Assembly (NCBI GenBank): GCA_965267185.1
Contig: OZ253937.1
Span: 186,001 to 250,000, forward strand
Direction: 5' to 3'
DNA from: G965267185 sp965267185
GTDB taxonomy: Bacteria; Pseudomonadota; Alphaproteobacteria; UBA6615
DNA: 64,000 nt
Under the pieces are notes generated by a model. The model was not told where the DNA came from. It saw only the letters and a program-made list of their open reading frames with translations, and ran no database searches. Position 1 is the stretch's first letter. Every line of letters begins with the position of its first letter. A program made the translations under genes and the position numbers. Below are positions 43,309-52,280 of this stretch, one piece after another.

Positions 43309-44067
43309 TCAGCGCCTTTTCGGTGTTCGTTGCCAGGACTGGAAATTTCTCCGGAAATGATTGAGCACATCCTGATGGTGGCTGGAATCCTTGAACCGCG
43401 ACCTTAGTACGAGCAGACGTTCATCAGGGCGGAGCAGGAGTTCTTCGAAGTCCTCGGGTACATTTCTGCCGTCGACTTTTACGTGCATTTCATGGCGGGC
43501 GAGGTGGAACTTGTAGAAGTTTAGACCGCCGACGTAGAGCCGCAACGGTCCCAGCATGTGTGGAGAGTAGGTTTCATCAAAGGACTCGAAGAATGTCGAG
43601 AAGACGTGCGCGGGCCCGGGGTCGTTTTCTAAAATGAGTTTGCGGGCACGCTCCGCGTAAGGACCAAGATCGACCGCGCGGAACATATCGTGTTTGCTGA
43701 CATGGCCCCGCCAAAGTACCGAGATAGCGAACAGCTTGGCCTTCTCGTAGTCGACGTTAGCTCGGACTTCGACCCACGTGTCGGGCATAGCCTGGTGCAC
43801 CTCCAACGTACTCGGGTCCGCCGACAGCAACCTGTACGCATAGTCATCCCAACTTGAGAACCGACCTTCGCAACCCTGGCACACAATCTGGTCATAGATC
43901 CCCTTGGGTGCTCGCTTCGGCGTTCTTTCGGGGATCGACGAGTGAAGCCGCAGCACGTCACCTTGCTCTGGGAACTCATAGAAGCTTGCGGGAATAATAT
44001 GGGAGTTCACCAGGCGGCGATCTTCGCCGCAGAGTGCGCAGGTTCCAGTTACCTTGCGTTTGGCCAT
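43309..44067 (-). CDS. HNH-like zinc-ribbon protein
   Basis: This 252-residue protein has CALCG (Cys10/Cys13), then NSHIIPASFY (His23) and CQGCEGRF (Cys63/Cys66), a treble-clef zinc arrangement like HNH nucleases in which SHIIP supplies the first catalytic His. A long alpha/beta remainder (LFAISVLWRGHVSKHDMF, GPLRLYVGGLNFYKFHLARHE) is not recognised. A TTG five codons upstream is also possible. Nuclease activity is plausible but the second and third HNH residues are not certain. It lies in the lower-GC islet. Confidence 0.6.
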   Translation of the reverse strand: MAKRKVTGTCALCGEDRRLVNSHIIPASFYEFPEQGDVLRLHSSIPERTPKRAPKGIYDQIVCQGCEGRFSSWDDYAYRLLSADPSTLEVHQAMPDTWVEVRANVDYEKAKLFAISVLWRGHVSKHDMFRAVDLGPYAERARKLILENDPGPAHVFSTFFESFDETYSPHMLGPLRLYVGGLNFYKFHLARHEMHVKVDGRNVPEDFEELLLRPDERLLVLRSRFKDSSHHQDVLNHFRRNFQSWQRTPKRR

Positions 44068-44159
44068 CTCAGTTCGCACCAAGCAATCTGAGCAGTGGTA
44101 GCTGCGTCAGAGATCACGGCGGTAGACCAATCAAGTCTAAATCTTTGCCGATTGTACTT

Positions 44160-44615
44160 TCAGCCCAGGAACAATCCTCCGAATATCAAAAAGAACACCA
44201 GGCTGAAGCTCAGTGTCCAGATATCGAAGACAAGCATTGGCCATTTCAATATCGCAATGTTTATTCGTATGGGCATCCACCAGATGTTTGTCAGCCATGG
44301 GAGAGGCTCGCCTATAGTTTGACGCAGATGCCGTCTGACCCGCAGCCCTCCCCAGGTCAAAAGAATGCCCGTTACCGCGAATAATAGGGGTGATCGAACA
44401 AGTATGGATGAGAACACCAACGCCATCATTACGCCCACAAATGGCAAGATGAGTAATAGTTCTCTCTCGATCTGCTGGTTGGCTAACAACTTCCAGGGAA
44501 GAAACAAATCTAGGTTTCGATAAAGTGGTGGAAAACCCATGTAAAGTTGCAGTGCCAGAATAGCGTATCCAAGCGCTGCAATCATGAATGCACCACTGAG
44601 CCCTAAAACCAGCAT
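44160..44615 (-). CDS. hypothetical membrane protein
   Basis: This 151-residue protein has about four hydrophobic helices (2-24, 53-68, 73-90, 125-150) and a basic loop (RVRRHLRQTIGEP). No recognised domain. Its base composition matches the two preceding islet genes and is clearly more AT-rich than the molybdoenzyme operon beside it. A 92-base gap separates it from the HNH-like gene in the same direction, so they may form one unit. Confidence 0.55.
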   Translation of the reverse strand: MLVLGLSGAFMIAALGYAILALQLYMGFPPLYRNLDLFLPWKLLANQQIERELLLILPFVGVMMALVFSSILVRSPLLFAVTGILLTWGGLRVRRHLRQTIGEPLPWLTNIWWMPIRINIAILKWPMLVFDIWTLSFSLVFFLIFGGLFLG

Positions 44616-44728
44616 ACTCTATGGCCCCCGATTTTGCTTTTCGGCGGTAATCTTATACTGGTTAATCGGCAATATAATTCCCGTGTTTGATTAGTTTGCG
44701 GACGGGCAACCATCGCCACAGCTAGTGA

Positions 44729-45574
44729 TTACGAGGCCGCTAGCCTTATCTCTCCCACATTCTGCGTGCCGTCGAGGGTGACGCTGGCGGTTGCCGGGGC
44801 GAAACCGTTGGCGGTGATGCGGAGTTCGTAGGCGCTGCCGTCGGCGTTGAGCCGGTCGAATTTGAAATCGCCGAACGCGTCGGTTTGTTGTTCGGCGACT
44901 TTTTCGCCACCACGCATTAGCTCCACCGTGGCCCCGGCGAGACAGTCGACGACGCCGTCTTTTCCCCCCGAGACCGTGCCGGCGATGAAGTCGGTCGTGT
45001 AGCGCCAGTGGTTCTTGTAGTAGACCCGCGGCTTGGTATCGAGGTCGGGCCGTAAGGGTTCCAGCTCTTCGGCGTCGGCCAGCCGCGCCATTTCGTCGTC
45101 TTCCACCTTCACCGCTTTCAGCGCGTTGGTGGCGCATACGGTCACGCAGCGCGGTTCGGACCAGCCGGCGTCGAGCAGGTGGGCGTCGAAAAACCAGTGC
45201 TGCGGTACCTGCTTTTCTTCGTTCCACCAGATCGCCCCGTAGGGGCAGGCGTCGACGATCTCTTTGCGGCCCTTCGATTTCACCGGATCGATCAGAACGA
45301 TCCCATCTTGCCGCTTCGAGATAGCGTCGGGCGCGGCGTCGATACAGGGCGCGGCGTCGCAGTGCTGGCACATCACCGGCCGGTAGGCGACATCGGTCGC
45401 CGGCGGGGCGCCGCGCTCGCGGCGCTCGATCTCGATCCAGCGGTGGCCGTGCTTGGGCATCTCCTCGGCGTAGCCGGGAAACGCGTTGTCGGCATGCTCG
45501 TCTTGTACGGCGAGCGCGCACAGGTTGCAGTTGGTGCAGTTGGCGACGTCGACGATCAGGTTCCACTTTTTCAT
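44729..45574 (-). CDS. bthL: transhydroxylase iron-sulfur subunit (BthL-like)
   Basis: This 281-residue electron-transfer subunit has four Cys clusters typical of three [4Fe-4S] centres (CTNCNLCALAVQDEH, CQHCDAAPC, ACPYGAI, CVTVCATNALKAV). They are followed by a C-terminal carboxypeptidase-regulatory/transthyretin-like domain (about 205-281, GATVELMRGG, TDAFGDFKFDRL). This exact combination is found in the small subunit of pyrogallol:phloroglucinol transhydroxylase. Its start overlaps the end of the large-subunit gene by four bases. No twin-arginine signal, so cytoplasmic. Confidence 0.85.
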   Translation of the reverse strand: MKKWNLIVDVANCTNCNLCALAVQDEHADNAFPGYAEEMPKHGHRWIEIERRERGAPPATDVAYRPVMCQHCDAAPCIDAAPDAISKRQDGIVLIDPVKSKGRKEIVDACPYGAIWWNEEKQVPQHWFFDAHLLDAGWSEPRCVTVCATNALKAVKVEDDEMARLADAEELEPLRPDLDTKPRVYYKNHWRYTTDFIAGTVSGGKDGVVDCLAGATVELMRGGEKVAEQQTDAFGDFKFDRLNADGSAYELRITANGFAPATASVTLDGTQNVGEIRLAAS

Positions 45575-48500
45575 TGCGCCGCCTCCTGGATGAGGCCTTG
45601 CGCGGTCGATAGCGGTATCCCGCGCTCATAGGCGACGGTGCCGTCCCATTTCTCGATTTCCACCATGGCCAGGCCGTTGGCCATGGAGTGCGCCTGCTTC
45701 ACTTGGGTGCGCGCGGGCGACAGCAGGTTGACGCAGCCGCCGCGGTCGACCGAGCGGCCCGGTTCGCCCGCCGGGTCGTAGACGGCGGAGGATTCATAAG
45801 CGTGGACGACACCGGGAATAAGCCGCGTGGTCAGATGGGCGGCGCAGATCACCGCGCCGCGGTCGTTGAAGATTTTCACCAGATCGTTTTGCGCGATACC
45901 GCGGGCGGCCGCATCGTCGGGGTGCAGGCGCACGATCCAGTAGTAATAGCCGTCGATCAGCACCCGGTGATCCTTGATGTCGTTCAGGAAGCTGTCCTTG
46001 CCGTCGCCCTGGGTGTGGAAGCTGTAGCGCACATGGGGTGTGATGAATTGTAGCGGGTAGCGGTCCGCCAGCTCGGGCACGTTGAGCCCCTCCCACGAGC
46101 GGATGTATCGGGGCAGCGGCGGCCGTTCCGGGTCGTTGGCGTCGAAGCGTTTCAGGCTCTCGGCGACGAATTCGAGCTTGCCCGATTGGGTCTGCAGCCC
46201 CTCCAGGAATTCTTCGGTGTAGTCGCCGGGCAGGGGCATGGCTTCGGGCACGTCCTTCTTGCGGCCCTCGGCGAACCAGCGGTAGGCGGGCGCCGGGCGC
46301 AAATCCTCGCGCTCCGGCGGCACCACGAAGTAGCCTTTCTTGAGGAACTTCTGCCACGAAATCTGGCTCGGCAGGTCCGAGGCGTCGAACATGCGCTTGA
46401 CCCAGTCGATGTCGCGCATGCCTTCGGTGAAATAGGAGCCGAGGCCCAGCCGCGTCGCGATGGCCGTGAAAATATCGTAGTCGGATTTGGACTCGCCCAA
46501 CGGCTCGATGCATTTCGCCTGGAAGGCGATCACCCGGTGATTGACCTGGGAGTTGAAGTGGGCGCCGTAGCCGCCCGAGTGGGCCCACTCGCCGATATCG
46601 TAGCGCTCCAGATGGGTGCAGGCGGGCAGGATCACGTCGGCGAAGCGCGTGTCGCCCTCGTCCCAGATCGACTGGTTGACCACGAATTCCAGTTCGGGCG
46701 AGCGGTACATCTCCACGTAGCGGTTGGTGTCGCTCAGCGTGCCGAGAATGGCGTTGCCGTAGCGGTAGAGCATGTGCACTTTCGAATGGCCGGGCGCGGG
46801 ATAGACCGTCTTCATGAACTGGCCTTCGATGGTCATCGCGTCCCACAGATAGCCTTCGGCGTAGCCGTCGAGAATCGCGTCGGGCAGCTTCAAGCGCGGA
46901 ATGATCTGCTTCGACGGGTTGATCGTCGCCAGTTGCGGCATGCGCTGATACAGGCTCACCGCGAGACCCGTGTGCGTGAGATCGCCGGAAATGCCGCCAT
47001 CGGCATAGCCGGGGAAGTAGAAGCCGAAATCGTGGGGCACCCCGAGCTGCAAATTGCCCACATTGACGCCGGGCTTGCCCAAGCCCTGCATGCCCATGAG
47101 GCACACCATCATACGCGTCCACTGGTTGCCGGTGGGGTTGCGCGCGGCGCCGCCGAAGGTGTTGCCCATGCCGCCGACTGCGAGATAGGTGCGCTTCGAT
47201 CCCCATTCGCGGGCGAGCGCACGCACGTCCTTGGCCGGTACGCCGGTCTCGGCCTCCTGCCATTCGGGCGTCTTGGGCACGCCGTCTTCCTCGCCCATCA
47301 CATAGGCGCGCCACGTCTCGAACCCGTGCGTGTGGGTCTCCACATAGTCCTTGTCGTAGAGCCCTTCGGCAATCCACACATTTGCAATGGCAAGCGCGAG
47401 CGCCGGCGAGGTGGTGGGCCGCGGCGCGATCCACTTGCCGCCGAGGAACTGCGCGGTGTCGTTCAGGTGCGGATCGATATGGACCATCGGAATGTCGAGG
47501 TCTTTGAGCCATTGCCGGCGCACCGAGCCTTCCAGGCCGGAATAGATACCCGTCGTCGCCTCCGGATTGCTCGACCAGAAGACGATCATCTCGGCGTTTT
47601 CCAGACAGTCCTCGATGGTGCCGAAGGGCTCGCCGCCGCCGACGCGCAGGCTGCCGCCCCAATGGTGCACCGCGCCCCAATACCAGCCCTCCCAGCTATC
47701 GGGATTGTGGTGCACTTCGGTGGTGCCGATGGCGTTCATGAAGCGCATCTTGGCCGACAGGTAGTAGCCGATATTGCCCCAGTTATGGTGCGAGCCGTTG
47801 GACTGGGCGATGGCGCCCTGGCCGTAGTCGCGCTTCATGCGCTTGATTTCGCTGGCAACGATATCGAGCGCTTCGTCCCAGCCGATCGGCTCGTAACCCG
47901 AGACGCCCCGGTTCTGGATGTTGCGCTCGCCATTGGGATCGAAGTCGACGCGTTTGAGCGGCGTCAGCAGCCGGTTGGGCGCGTACACCATCGCCTTCCA
48001 GTTCTGGCCGTGGGGTGCCAGCGAGGTCTTGCGCGGCGGGGTGAAGGTTTTGCCGCGCGCTTTGATCGCGTAGGGCGGAGCATCGTCGTCGCCGAACACG
48101 ATGGGCGTGGTGCGCACGATCTTGCCGTCTTTCACGTAGACGAACAGCGGGCCCCCATTGGTCATCGTGCAATAGCGCGTGGTGCCGTCGCCCGCCGGGC
48201 GGCCGATCTTCCAGCCGGCGCCGAGCGCCGTCATCACCGTCTGCGCGAACCAAACGGCGTCTTCGTCCTTCCCTTCGGGGTGAAAGAGAAAATTCTTCAT
48301 CGCCTCGATCTGTTCGAGCTGGTCGATCGGCGGCATCAGCAGGCGCGCGCCGATCTCCGCGGTCTTGAACACCAGCGCCAGATCGGCGTTCGCGCCGATC
48401 CCGGCCTTCGACGACACGCGGCCCCCGGCGAAGACGAACGTCCGCCCGATCTTGCCGTCGGCGGTGCGCAGCACGACCGTTAGGTCTTTCTGCGCCAGAC

Positions 48501-48579
48501 GTTCGCGAAACTCGGCGCTGCGCCGCCGCGCGAAGCGGAAGATCAGCGATAGACCAAACAGGATCAGCTTGAATTTCAT
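45571..48579 (-). CDS. athL: pyrogallol:phloroglucinol transhydroxylase-like molybdopterin subunit
   Basis: This 1002-residue protein is a DMSO-reductase-family enzyme. From about residue 135 it follows the Pelobacter transhydroxylase closely: TNGGPLFVYVKDGKIVRTTP, ARGKTFTPPRKTS, FDPNGERN, SHHNWGNIGY and HNPDSWEGW (serine as Mo ligand in the known enzyme), SSNPEATTGIYSG, RRQWLKDL. Like that enzyme it lacks an N-terminal Fe-S motif. The first about 120 residues are additional and look SCP2-like (VVLRTADGKIGRTFVFAGGR, ADLALVFKTAEIGARLL). It should swap hydroxyl groups between polyhydroxybenzenes without O2. I start at MKFKLILFG. An IclR regulator diverges from it. Confidence 0.85.
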   Translation of the reverse strand: MKFKLILFGLSLIFRFARRRSAEFRERLAQKDLTVVLRTADGKIGRTFVFAGGRVSSKAGIGANADLALVFKTAEIGARLLMPPIDQLEQIEAMKNFLFHPEGKDEDAVWFAQTVMTALGAGWKIGRPAGDGTTRYCTMTNGGPLFVYVKDGKIVRTTPIVFGDDDAPPYAIKARGKTFTPPRKTSLAPHGQNWKAMVYAPNRLLTPLKRVDFDPNGERNIQNRGVSGYEPIGWDEALDIVASEIKRMKRDYGQGAIAQSNGSHHNWGNIGYYLSAKMRFMNAIGTTEVHHNPDSWEGWYWGAVHHWGGSLRVGGGEPFGTIEDCLENAEMIVFWSSNPEATTGIYSGLEGSVRRQWLKDLDIPMVHIDPHLNDTAQFLGGKWIAPRPTTSPALALAIANVWIAEGLYDKDYVETHTHGFETWRAYVMGEEDGVPKTPEWQEAETGVPAKDVRALAREWGSKRTYLAVGGMGNTFGGAARNPTGNQWTRMMVCLMGMQGLGKPGVNVGNLQLGVPHDFGFYFPGYADGGISGDLTHTGLAVSLYQRMPQLATINPSKQIIPRLKLPDAILDGYAEGYLWDAMTIEGQFMKTVYPAPGHSKVHMLYRYGNAILGTLSDTNRYVEMYRSPELEFVVNQSIWDEGDTRFADVILPACTHLERYDIGEWAHSGGYGAHFNSQVNHRVIAFQAKCIEPLGESKSDYDIFTAIATRLGLGSYFTEGMRDIDWVKRMFDASDLPSQISWQKFLKKGYFVVPPEREDLRPAPAYRWFAEGRKKDVPEAMPLPGDYTEEFLEGLQTQSGKLEFVAESLKRFDANDPERPPLPRYIRSWEGLNVPELADRYPLQFITPHVRYSFHTQGDGKDSFLNDIKDHRVLIDGYYYWIVRLHPDDAAARGIAQNDLVKIFNDRGAVICAAHLTTRLIPGVVHAYESSAVYDPAGEPGRSVDRGGCVNLLSPARTQVKQAHSMANGLAMVEIEKWDGTVAYERGIPLSTAQGLIQEAAQ

Positions 48580-48701
48580 GACGATCGGGCCTCTCCTCGT
48601 TCGCCGCGGCCAACGGCCGGGCCGGCGGCAATAGCGCGAAACCGAAATTGTCCCTGACGATCCCCGAAAACGACTGTCCATCGCGGCAATCGTCTTTTTA
48701 T

Positions 48702-48741
48702 TTGTATCGAATTACGATACAAGTGTACCGTATTACGGTCA
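48702..48741. promoter_or_regulatory. tandem palindromic operators, IclR-type
   Basis: A perfect dyad TTGTATCG-AATTA-CGATACAA (48702-48722) is followed by ACCGT-ATT-ACGGT (48727-48739). Aligned as GTAtCGaATTACGaTAC and GTAcCGtATTACGgTcA, the two match at 12 of 17 positions and are exactly 21 bases apart, two helical turns. They lie between athL and the divergent iclR-type gene, so one dimer of dimers could control both. Binding by this IclR protein is inference. Confidence 0.65.
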
Positions 48742-48807
48742 ATCGTTAATTCGCCAGGCGGTTCGCCTTGTTTGACCCCCAGGAACCGCCCCATTGAAAG
48801 GGATTGC

Positions 48808-49572
48808 ATGTCGTCTGTTGATGCCGAAGCCGGCCCGGCAGCCTCGGGCATTCAAGTCATCGCCCGGGCCGCGGCGATTTTGCGGGTGTTGAAAAACGCC
48901 GGCGACGGTCTCAGCCTGGGACAGATCGCCAGCCACGTGGGCCTGCCGCGCTCGACCGTGCAGCGCATCGTCAACGCGTTACTGGCTGAGCGCCTGGTCG
49001 CCCCGGCGGGCCCCGCGGGCGGCTACCGCCTCGGCCCGGAACTGCAATCGCTGGCGATGGCGGGCCGCACCGGCGTCGCCGACCTGGCGCGCCCTTATCT
49101 GACCGAGCTCTCGCGGCAAACCGGCGAGACCGTCGACCTGGCGGAATTCGAGACCGACCATTTGGTGTTCATCGATCAAATCGTCGGCACCCAGCGCCTG
49201 CGCGCCGTCGCGACGGTGGGCGAACGGTTTCCCGTGACCACCACGGCGAACGGTAAAGCGTGCCTTTCCTTGTTGGACGAGGGCCAGGCCGCAGACATCG
49301 CTCGCCGCGAACTCGACGGTGGCGATACGAAGGGGCGGACGTTGCAGGATTTCCTGACCGAGCTAGAGCAGGTCCGCGCGCGCGGCGTCGCCTATGACTT
49401 GGGCGAGCACACCGACGGCATTAGCGCCGCCGGCGTTTCTTTCGAAGACTCCGATGGGCGGATCTACGCGGTCTCCATCCCGGCGCCGTCGCACCGCTTC
49501 GAGCGCAACAAGGCCGAACTAAAGGACGGCCTGTTGCGGACCGTGGAGAAAATTAAAACCGCACTCGGTTAG
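48808..49572 (+). CDS. IclR-family transcription regulator
   Basis: This 254-residue regulator has an N-terminal winged HTH (LSLGQIASHVGLPRSTVQRI) and a GAF-like effector domain (VDLAEFETDHLVFIDQIVG ... VTTTANGKACLSLL). It ends with the family signature GISAAGVSFEDSDGRIYAVS. AAGGGA sits five bases before the chosen ATG; a TTG at 48772 would add 12 residues. It diverges from athL across the tandem palindromes and probably senses an aromatic acid. Its stop TAG overlaps the stop of the convergent cupin gene (TTAG). Confidence 0.9.
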   Translation: MSSVDAEAGPAASGIQVIARAAAILRVLKNAGDGLSLGQIASHVGLPRSTVQRIVNALLAERLVAPAGPAGGYRLGPELQSLAMAGRTGVADLARPYLTELSRQTGETVDLAEFETDHLVFIDQIVGTQRLRAVATVGERFPVTTTANGKACLSLLDEGQAADIARRELDGGDTKGRTLQDFLTELEQVRARGVAYDLGEHTDGISAAGVSFEDSDGRIYAVSIPAPSHRFERNKAELKDGLLRTVEKIKTALG

Positions 49573-50156
49573 TCCGCCGTGTCGAGCCCCGCATTGAACT
49601 TGAAGCCGATGTCCTTCAGCTTCGTTAGCGTATCGGCGCCGAATTCGTCTTCCACCTCGTCGGCGACCGACGGCGCGTAGGCAACCCGGTCGTTGCTCGT
49701 CGGGTCGGCCAGCTCGATGATGGCGAGCAGGCGCGCGGTCTCGTCGGAGATGTTACGGAAGGCGCGGCTGACGCCCGGCGGCACCGACACGAAGTCGAGC
49801 GGCCCGATCTCCATGCGGTTCTCGCCGTTATCACCCCAGGTCACCTCGAACCGTCCTTGCAGGCACAGAAAGTTCTCGATGGTGATCTCGTGATTGTGGA
49901 GGCCCGGCCCATTGCCCGGCGGGCATTCGGCGATTGCCAGGGTGAGACGCTCGCCCGCTTTGACCGGCGCCATCGCGCTGCGGCCGGTATATTCCTCGGG
50001 CACCATGATGGGAAACACGTTGTGCGCCGTCAGCTTCTCGACCACGGCGCGCGGAATGCCGTTCGACTCGTCGTGCTGGTCCTTGTAGGGCACCAGGTCT
50101 TCGAAGCGCGCCGAACGCTTGGCCATCTCCTCGGGTGTGACTTTAATCGATTTCAT
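49569..50156 (-). CDS. cupin-domain protein, dioxygenase-like
   Basis: This 195-residue cupin has motif 1 GNGPGLHNHEITIENFLCLQ (two His and a Glu as metal ligands) and motif 2 PPGVSRAFRNISDETARLL, where the usual third His is replaced, so metal binding may be two-His. The N-terminal 50 residues (PEEMAKRSARFEDLVPYKD) are not a known domain. It ends on the same four bases as the IclR gene. A role in aromatic metabolism is suggested only by location. Confidence 0.75.
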   Translation of the reverse strand: MKSIKVTPEEMAKRSARFEDLVPYKDQHDESNGIPRAVVEKLTAHNVFPIMVPEEYTGRSAMAPVKAGERLTLAIAECPPGNGPGLHNHEITIENFLCLQGRFEVTWGDNGENRMEIGPLDFVSVPPGVSRAFRNISDETARLLAIIELADPTSNDRVAYAPSVADEVEDEFGADTLTKLKDIGFKFNAGLDTAD

Positions 50157-50407
50157 CGCGGGGTTCCTCCAGCCGGGCTTTATGGTTTTCTTTTTCGCGC
50201 GGCGGGGCGGGTTCCGGCGCTCGAATGATCGCTTGAAAGACTAGCGGGAAACCGGCCGCAGAGATAGCGCAGCGCAGCCGTCGACTAAATCCGTTGAAGT
50301 TTGCGCCGACTCTGGTCAAGGTGTTTGCTACAGTCGCGGTAGCATAGTCATTGCTTGCAGCCGTTCGCAGCGATACAAGTCTATCGTCTCGCATCGGGAG
50401 GGAGCGC

Positions 50408-52192
50408 GTGGCAGACACGAAGCGGTTTCTTGTCGTCCTGATCAAGCCGTCCCACTATGACGACGACGGCTACGTCATCCAGTGGGCGCGTTCGCCGATT
50501 CCTTCGAACTCGCTCGCCTCCGTCTATGCCCTGGTGAGCGAGTGCGCCGAGCAGCGCGTGCTTGGCCCCGACGTCGAGATCGCTATCGAAGCGTACGACG
50601 AAACCAACACGGTCACGCGCTTCAAGCCGCTGATCCGCGAGCTTAAGGCCGCCGACGGATGCATGGTCGGCCTGGTCGGCGTCCAATCCAACCAGTTCCC
50701 CCGCGCGGTCGATATCGCCCGCCGCTTCCGGGCCGCCGACATTCCCGTTGTCATCGGCGGCTTCCACGCCGCTGGCTGTATTTCGATGCTCGACGAGCTG
50801 CCGCCGGAGATCCGCGAGGCCCAGGAGATGGGCGTCACGATCTATGCCGGCGAGTCCGAGGGCCGCATGGACACGCTGCTGAAGGATGTGTGGGCCGGCA
50901 CGGCCAAGCCGCTCTACAACTACATGGACGACCTGCCGCACCTCGAGGGGCGCACGCTGCCGTTTCTGCCCGCCCGCGTTATCCGCAAGATGGCGGGCGC
51001 CTACACCAGCTTCGACTCGGGCCGCGGCTGCCCGTTCCAATGCTCGTTCTGCACGATCATCAACGTCCAAGGGCGCAAGTCGCGCTATCGCACGCCCGAC
51101 GACGTCGAAGAGCTGATCCGCATCAACGTCGCCCAGGGCATCAAGCGGTTTTTCATTACCGACGATAACTTCGCCCGCAACAAGAACTGGGAGGCGATCC
51201 TCGACCGCATGATTTATCTGCGCGAAGAGGAAGGCATAAAGTTCCGAACCGTTCTGCAGGTCGACACGCTGTGCCATCGGCTGCCGGGTTTCGTCGAGAA
51301 GGCGGCGCGCGCCGGCTGCAACCGCGTGTTCATCGGACTCGAAAACATCGACCCCGACGCGCTCGCCGCGGCCAAGAAACGGCAGAACAAGATCTGGGAA
51401 TACCGCAAGATGCTGCAGGCCTGGAAGATGGCCGGCGTCGTGACCTATGCGGGCTATATTATCGGCTTCCCCGACGACACGCCCGAAAAGATCCGCCGCA
51501 ACATTGAGATCGTCAAGGAGGAACTGCCGCTCGACCTCATCGAGTTTTTCTTCCTCACGCCGCTGCCGGGTTCCGAAGATCACCAGGGGCTGCACCGTCA
51601 CGGCATCTGGATGGACCCCGATCTCAATAAATACGACCTCAATCACCGGGTCGCCCATCATCCGCTGATGTCGGACGCCGAGTGGGAGAAGCTCTACTTC
51701 GATTCCTGGAAGCAGTATTACACGCTCGACCATGTCGAAACGATTTTGCGCCGCGGCGCGGCCTGCGGCGCGCGCACCAAGTCACTCGGCTATTCGATGA
51801 TGCACTTTCTCGGCTCGATCCTGATCGAGAACGCGCACCCGCTGGAAACCGGGATCTTCCGCCGCAAGGTGCGGACCCAGCGCCGCTACGGCATGCCCAT
51901 CGAGAATCCGATCATCTTCTACCCGCGCCGCGCCGTCGAAGTGCTCGTCAACGCCACGCGCTGGGCCAACCTGTATTTTAAGTTCCGCGCGATCCGCAAC
52001 CGCGTCGCCAACGATCCGGACGCCAAGAACTACACCGACCTGTCGCTGACCCCGGTCACCGAAGAGGAAGAGGCGGGGCTCGACATCATCAAGACGTTCC
52101 AGGACGCCATTCCCAACACCCACGGCGCCCCCGTCACTGCGGACGCGGACACCAAGACAGCCGCGACGACCCCGAGCCAAGCCGCCGAATAG
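50408..52192 (+). CDS. B12-binding radical SAM protein
   Basis: This 594-residue protein is read from GTG after GGGAGG. The N-terminal cobalamin-binding-like Rossmann domain (VGVQSNQFPRAVDIARRF, PVVIGGFHAAGC) is followed by a radical-SAM barrel with the cluster motif GRGCPFQCSFCTI (C-x3-C-x2-C). The SAM-binding and strand-4/5 regions follow (FFITDDNFARNK, CNRVFIGLENIDPDALAAA). The C terminus is a helical extension ending in a low-complexity tail. Relatives methylate or rearrange inert carbons, but this one has no assigned substrate. Confidence 0.87.
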   Translation: MADTKRFLVVLIKPSHYDDDGYVIQWARSPIPSNSLASVYALVSECAEQRVLGPDVEIAIEAYDETNTVTRFKPLIRELKAADGCMVGLVGVQSNQFPRAVDIARRFRAADIPVVIGGFHAAGCISMLDELPPEIREAQEMGVTIYAGESEGRMDTLLKDVWAGTAKPLYNYMDDLPHLEGRTLPFLPARVIRKMAGAYTSFDSGRGCPFQCSFCTIINVQGRKSRYRTPDDVEELIRINVAQGIKRFFITDDNFARNKNWEAILDRMIYLREEEGIKFRTVLQVDTLCHRLPGFVEKAARAGCNRVFIGLENIDPDALAAAKKRQNKIWEYRKMLQAWKMAGVVTYAGYIIGFPDDTPEKIRRNIEIVKEELPLDLIEFFFLTPLPGSEDHQGLHRHGIWMDPDLNKYDLNHRVAHHPLMSDAEWEKLYFDSWKQYYTLDHVETILRRGAACGARTKSLGYSMMHFLGSILIENAHPLETGIFRRKVRTQRRYGMPIENPIIFYPRRAVEVLVNATRWANLYFKFRAIRNRVANDPDAKNYTDLSLTPVTEEEEAGLDIIKTFQDAIPNTHGAPVTADADTKTAATTPSQAAE

Positions 52193-52280
52193 CGCCGTCG
52201 ACCGACCTGTTGGCGCTTACTTGCGCTGAGTTGTGCTGACCACATCACCCTAGTTGCCCAGGACGATCGCTTACGACAGC

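Noticed and set aside
46186..48483. A 765-codon open frame on the plus strand across athL
   Set aside because: It is antisense to a clearly homologous molybdoenzyme, has no family match and no ribosome-binding site; long antisense frames are expected at high GC.
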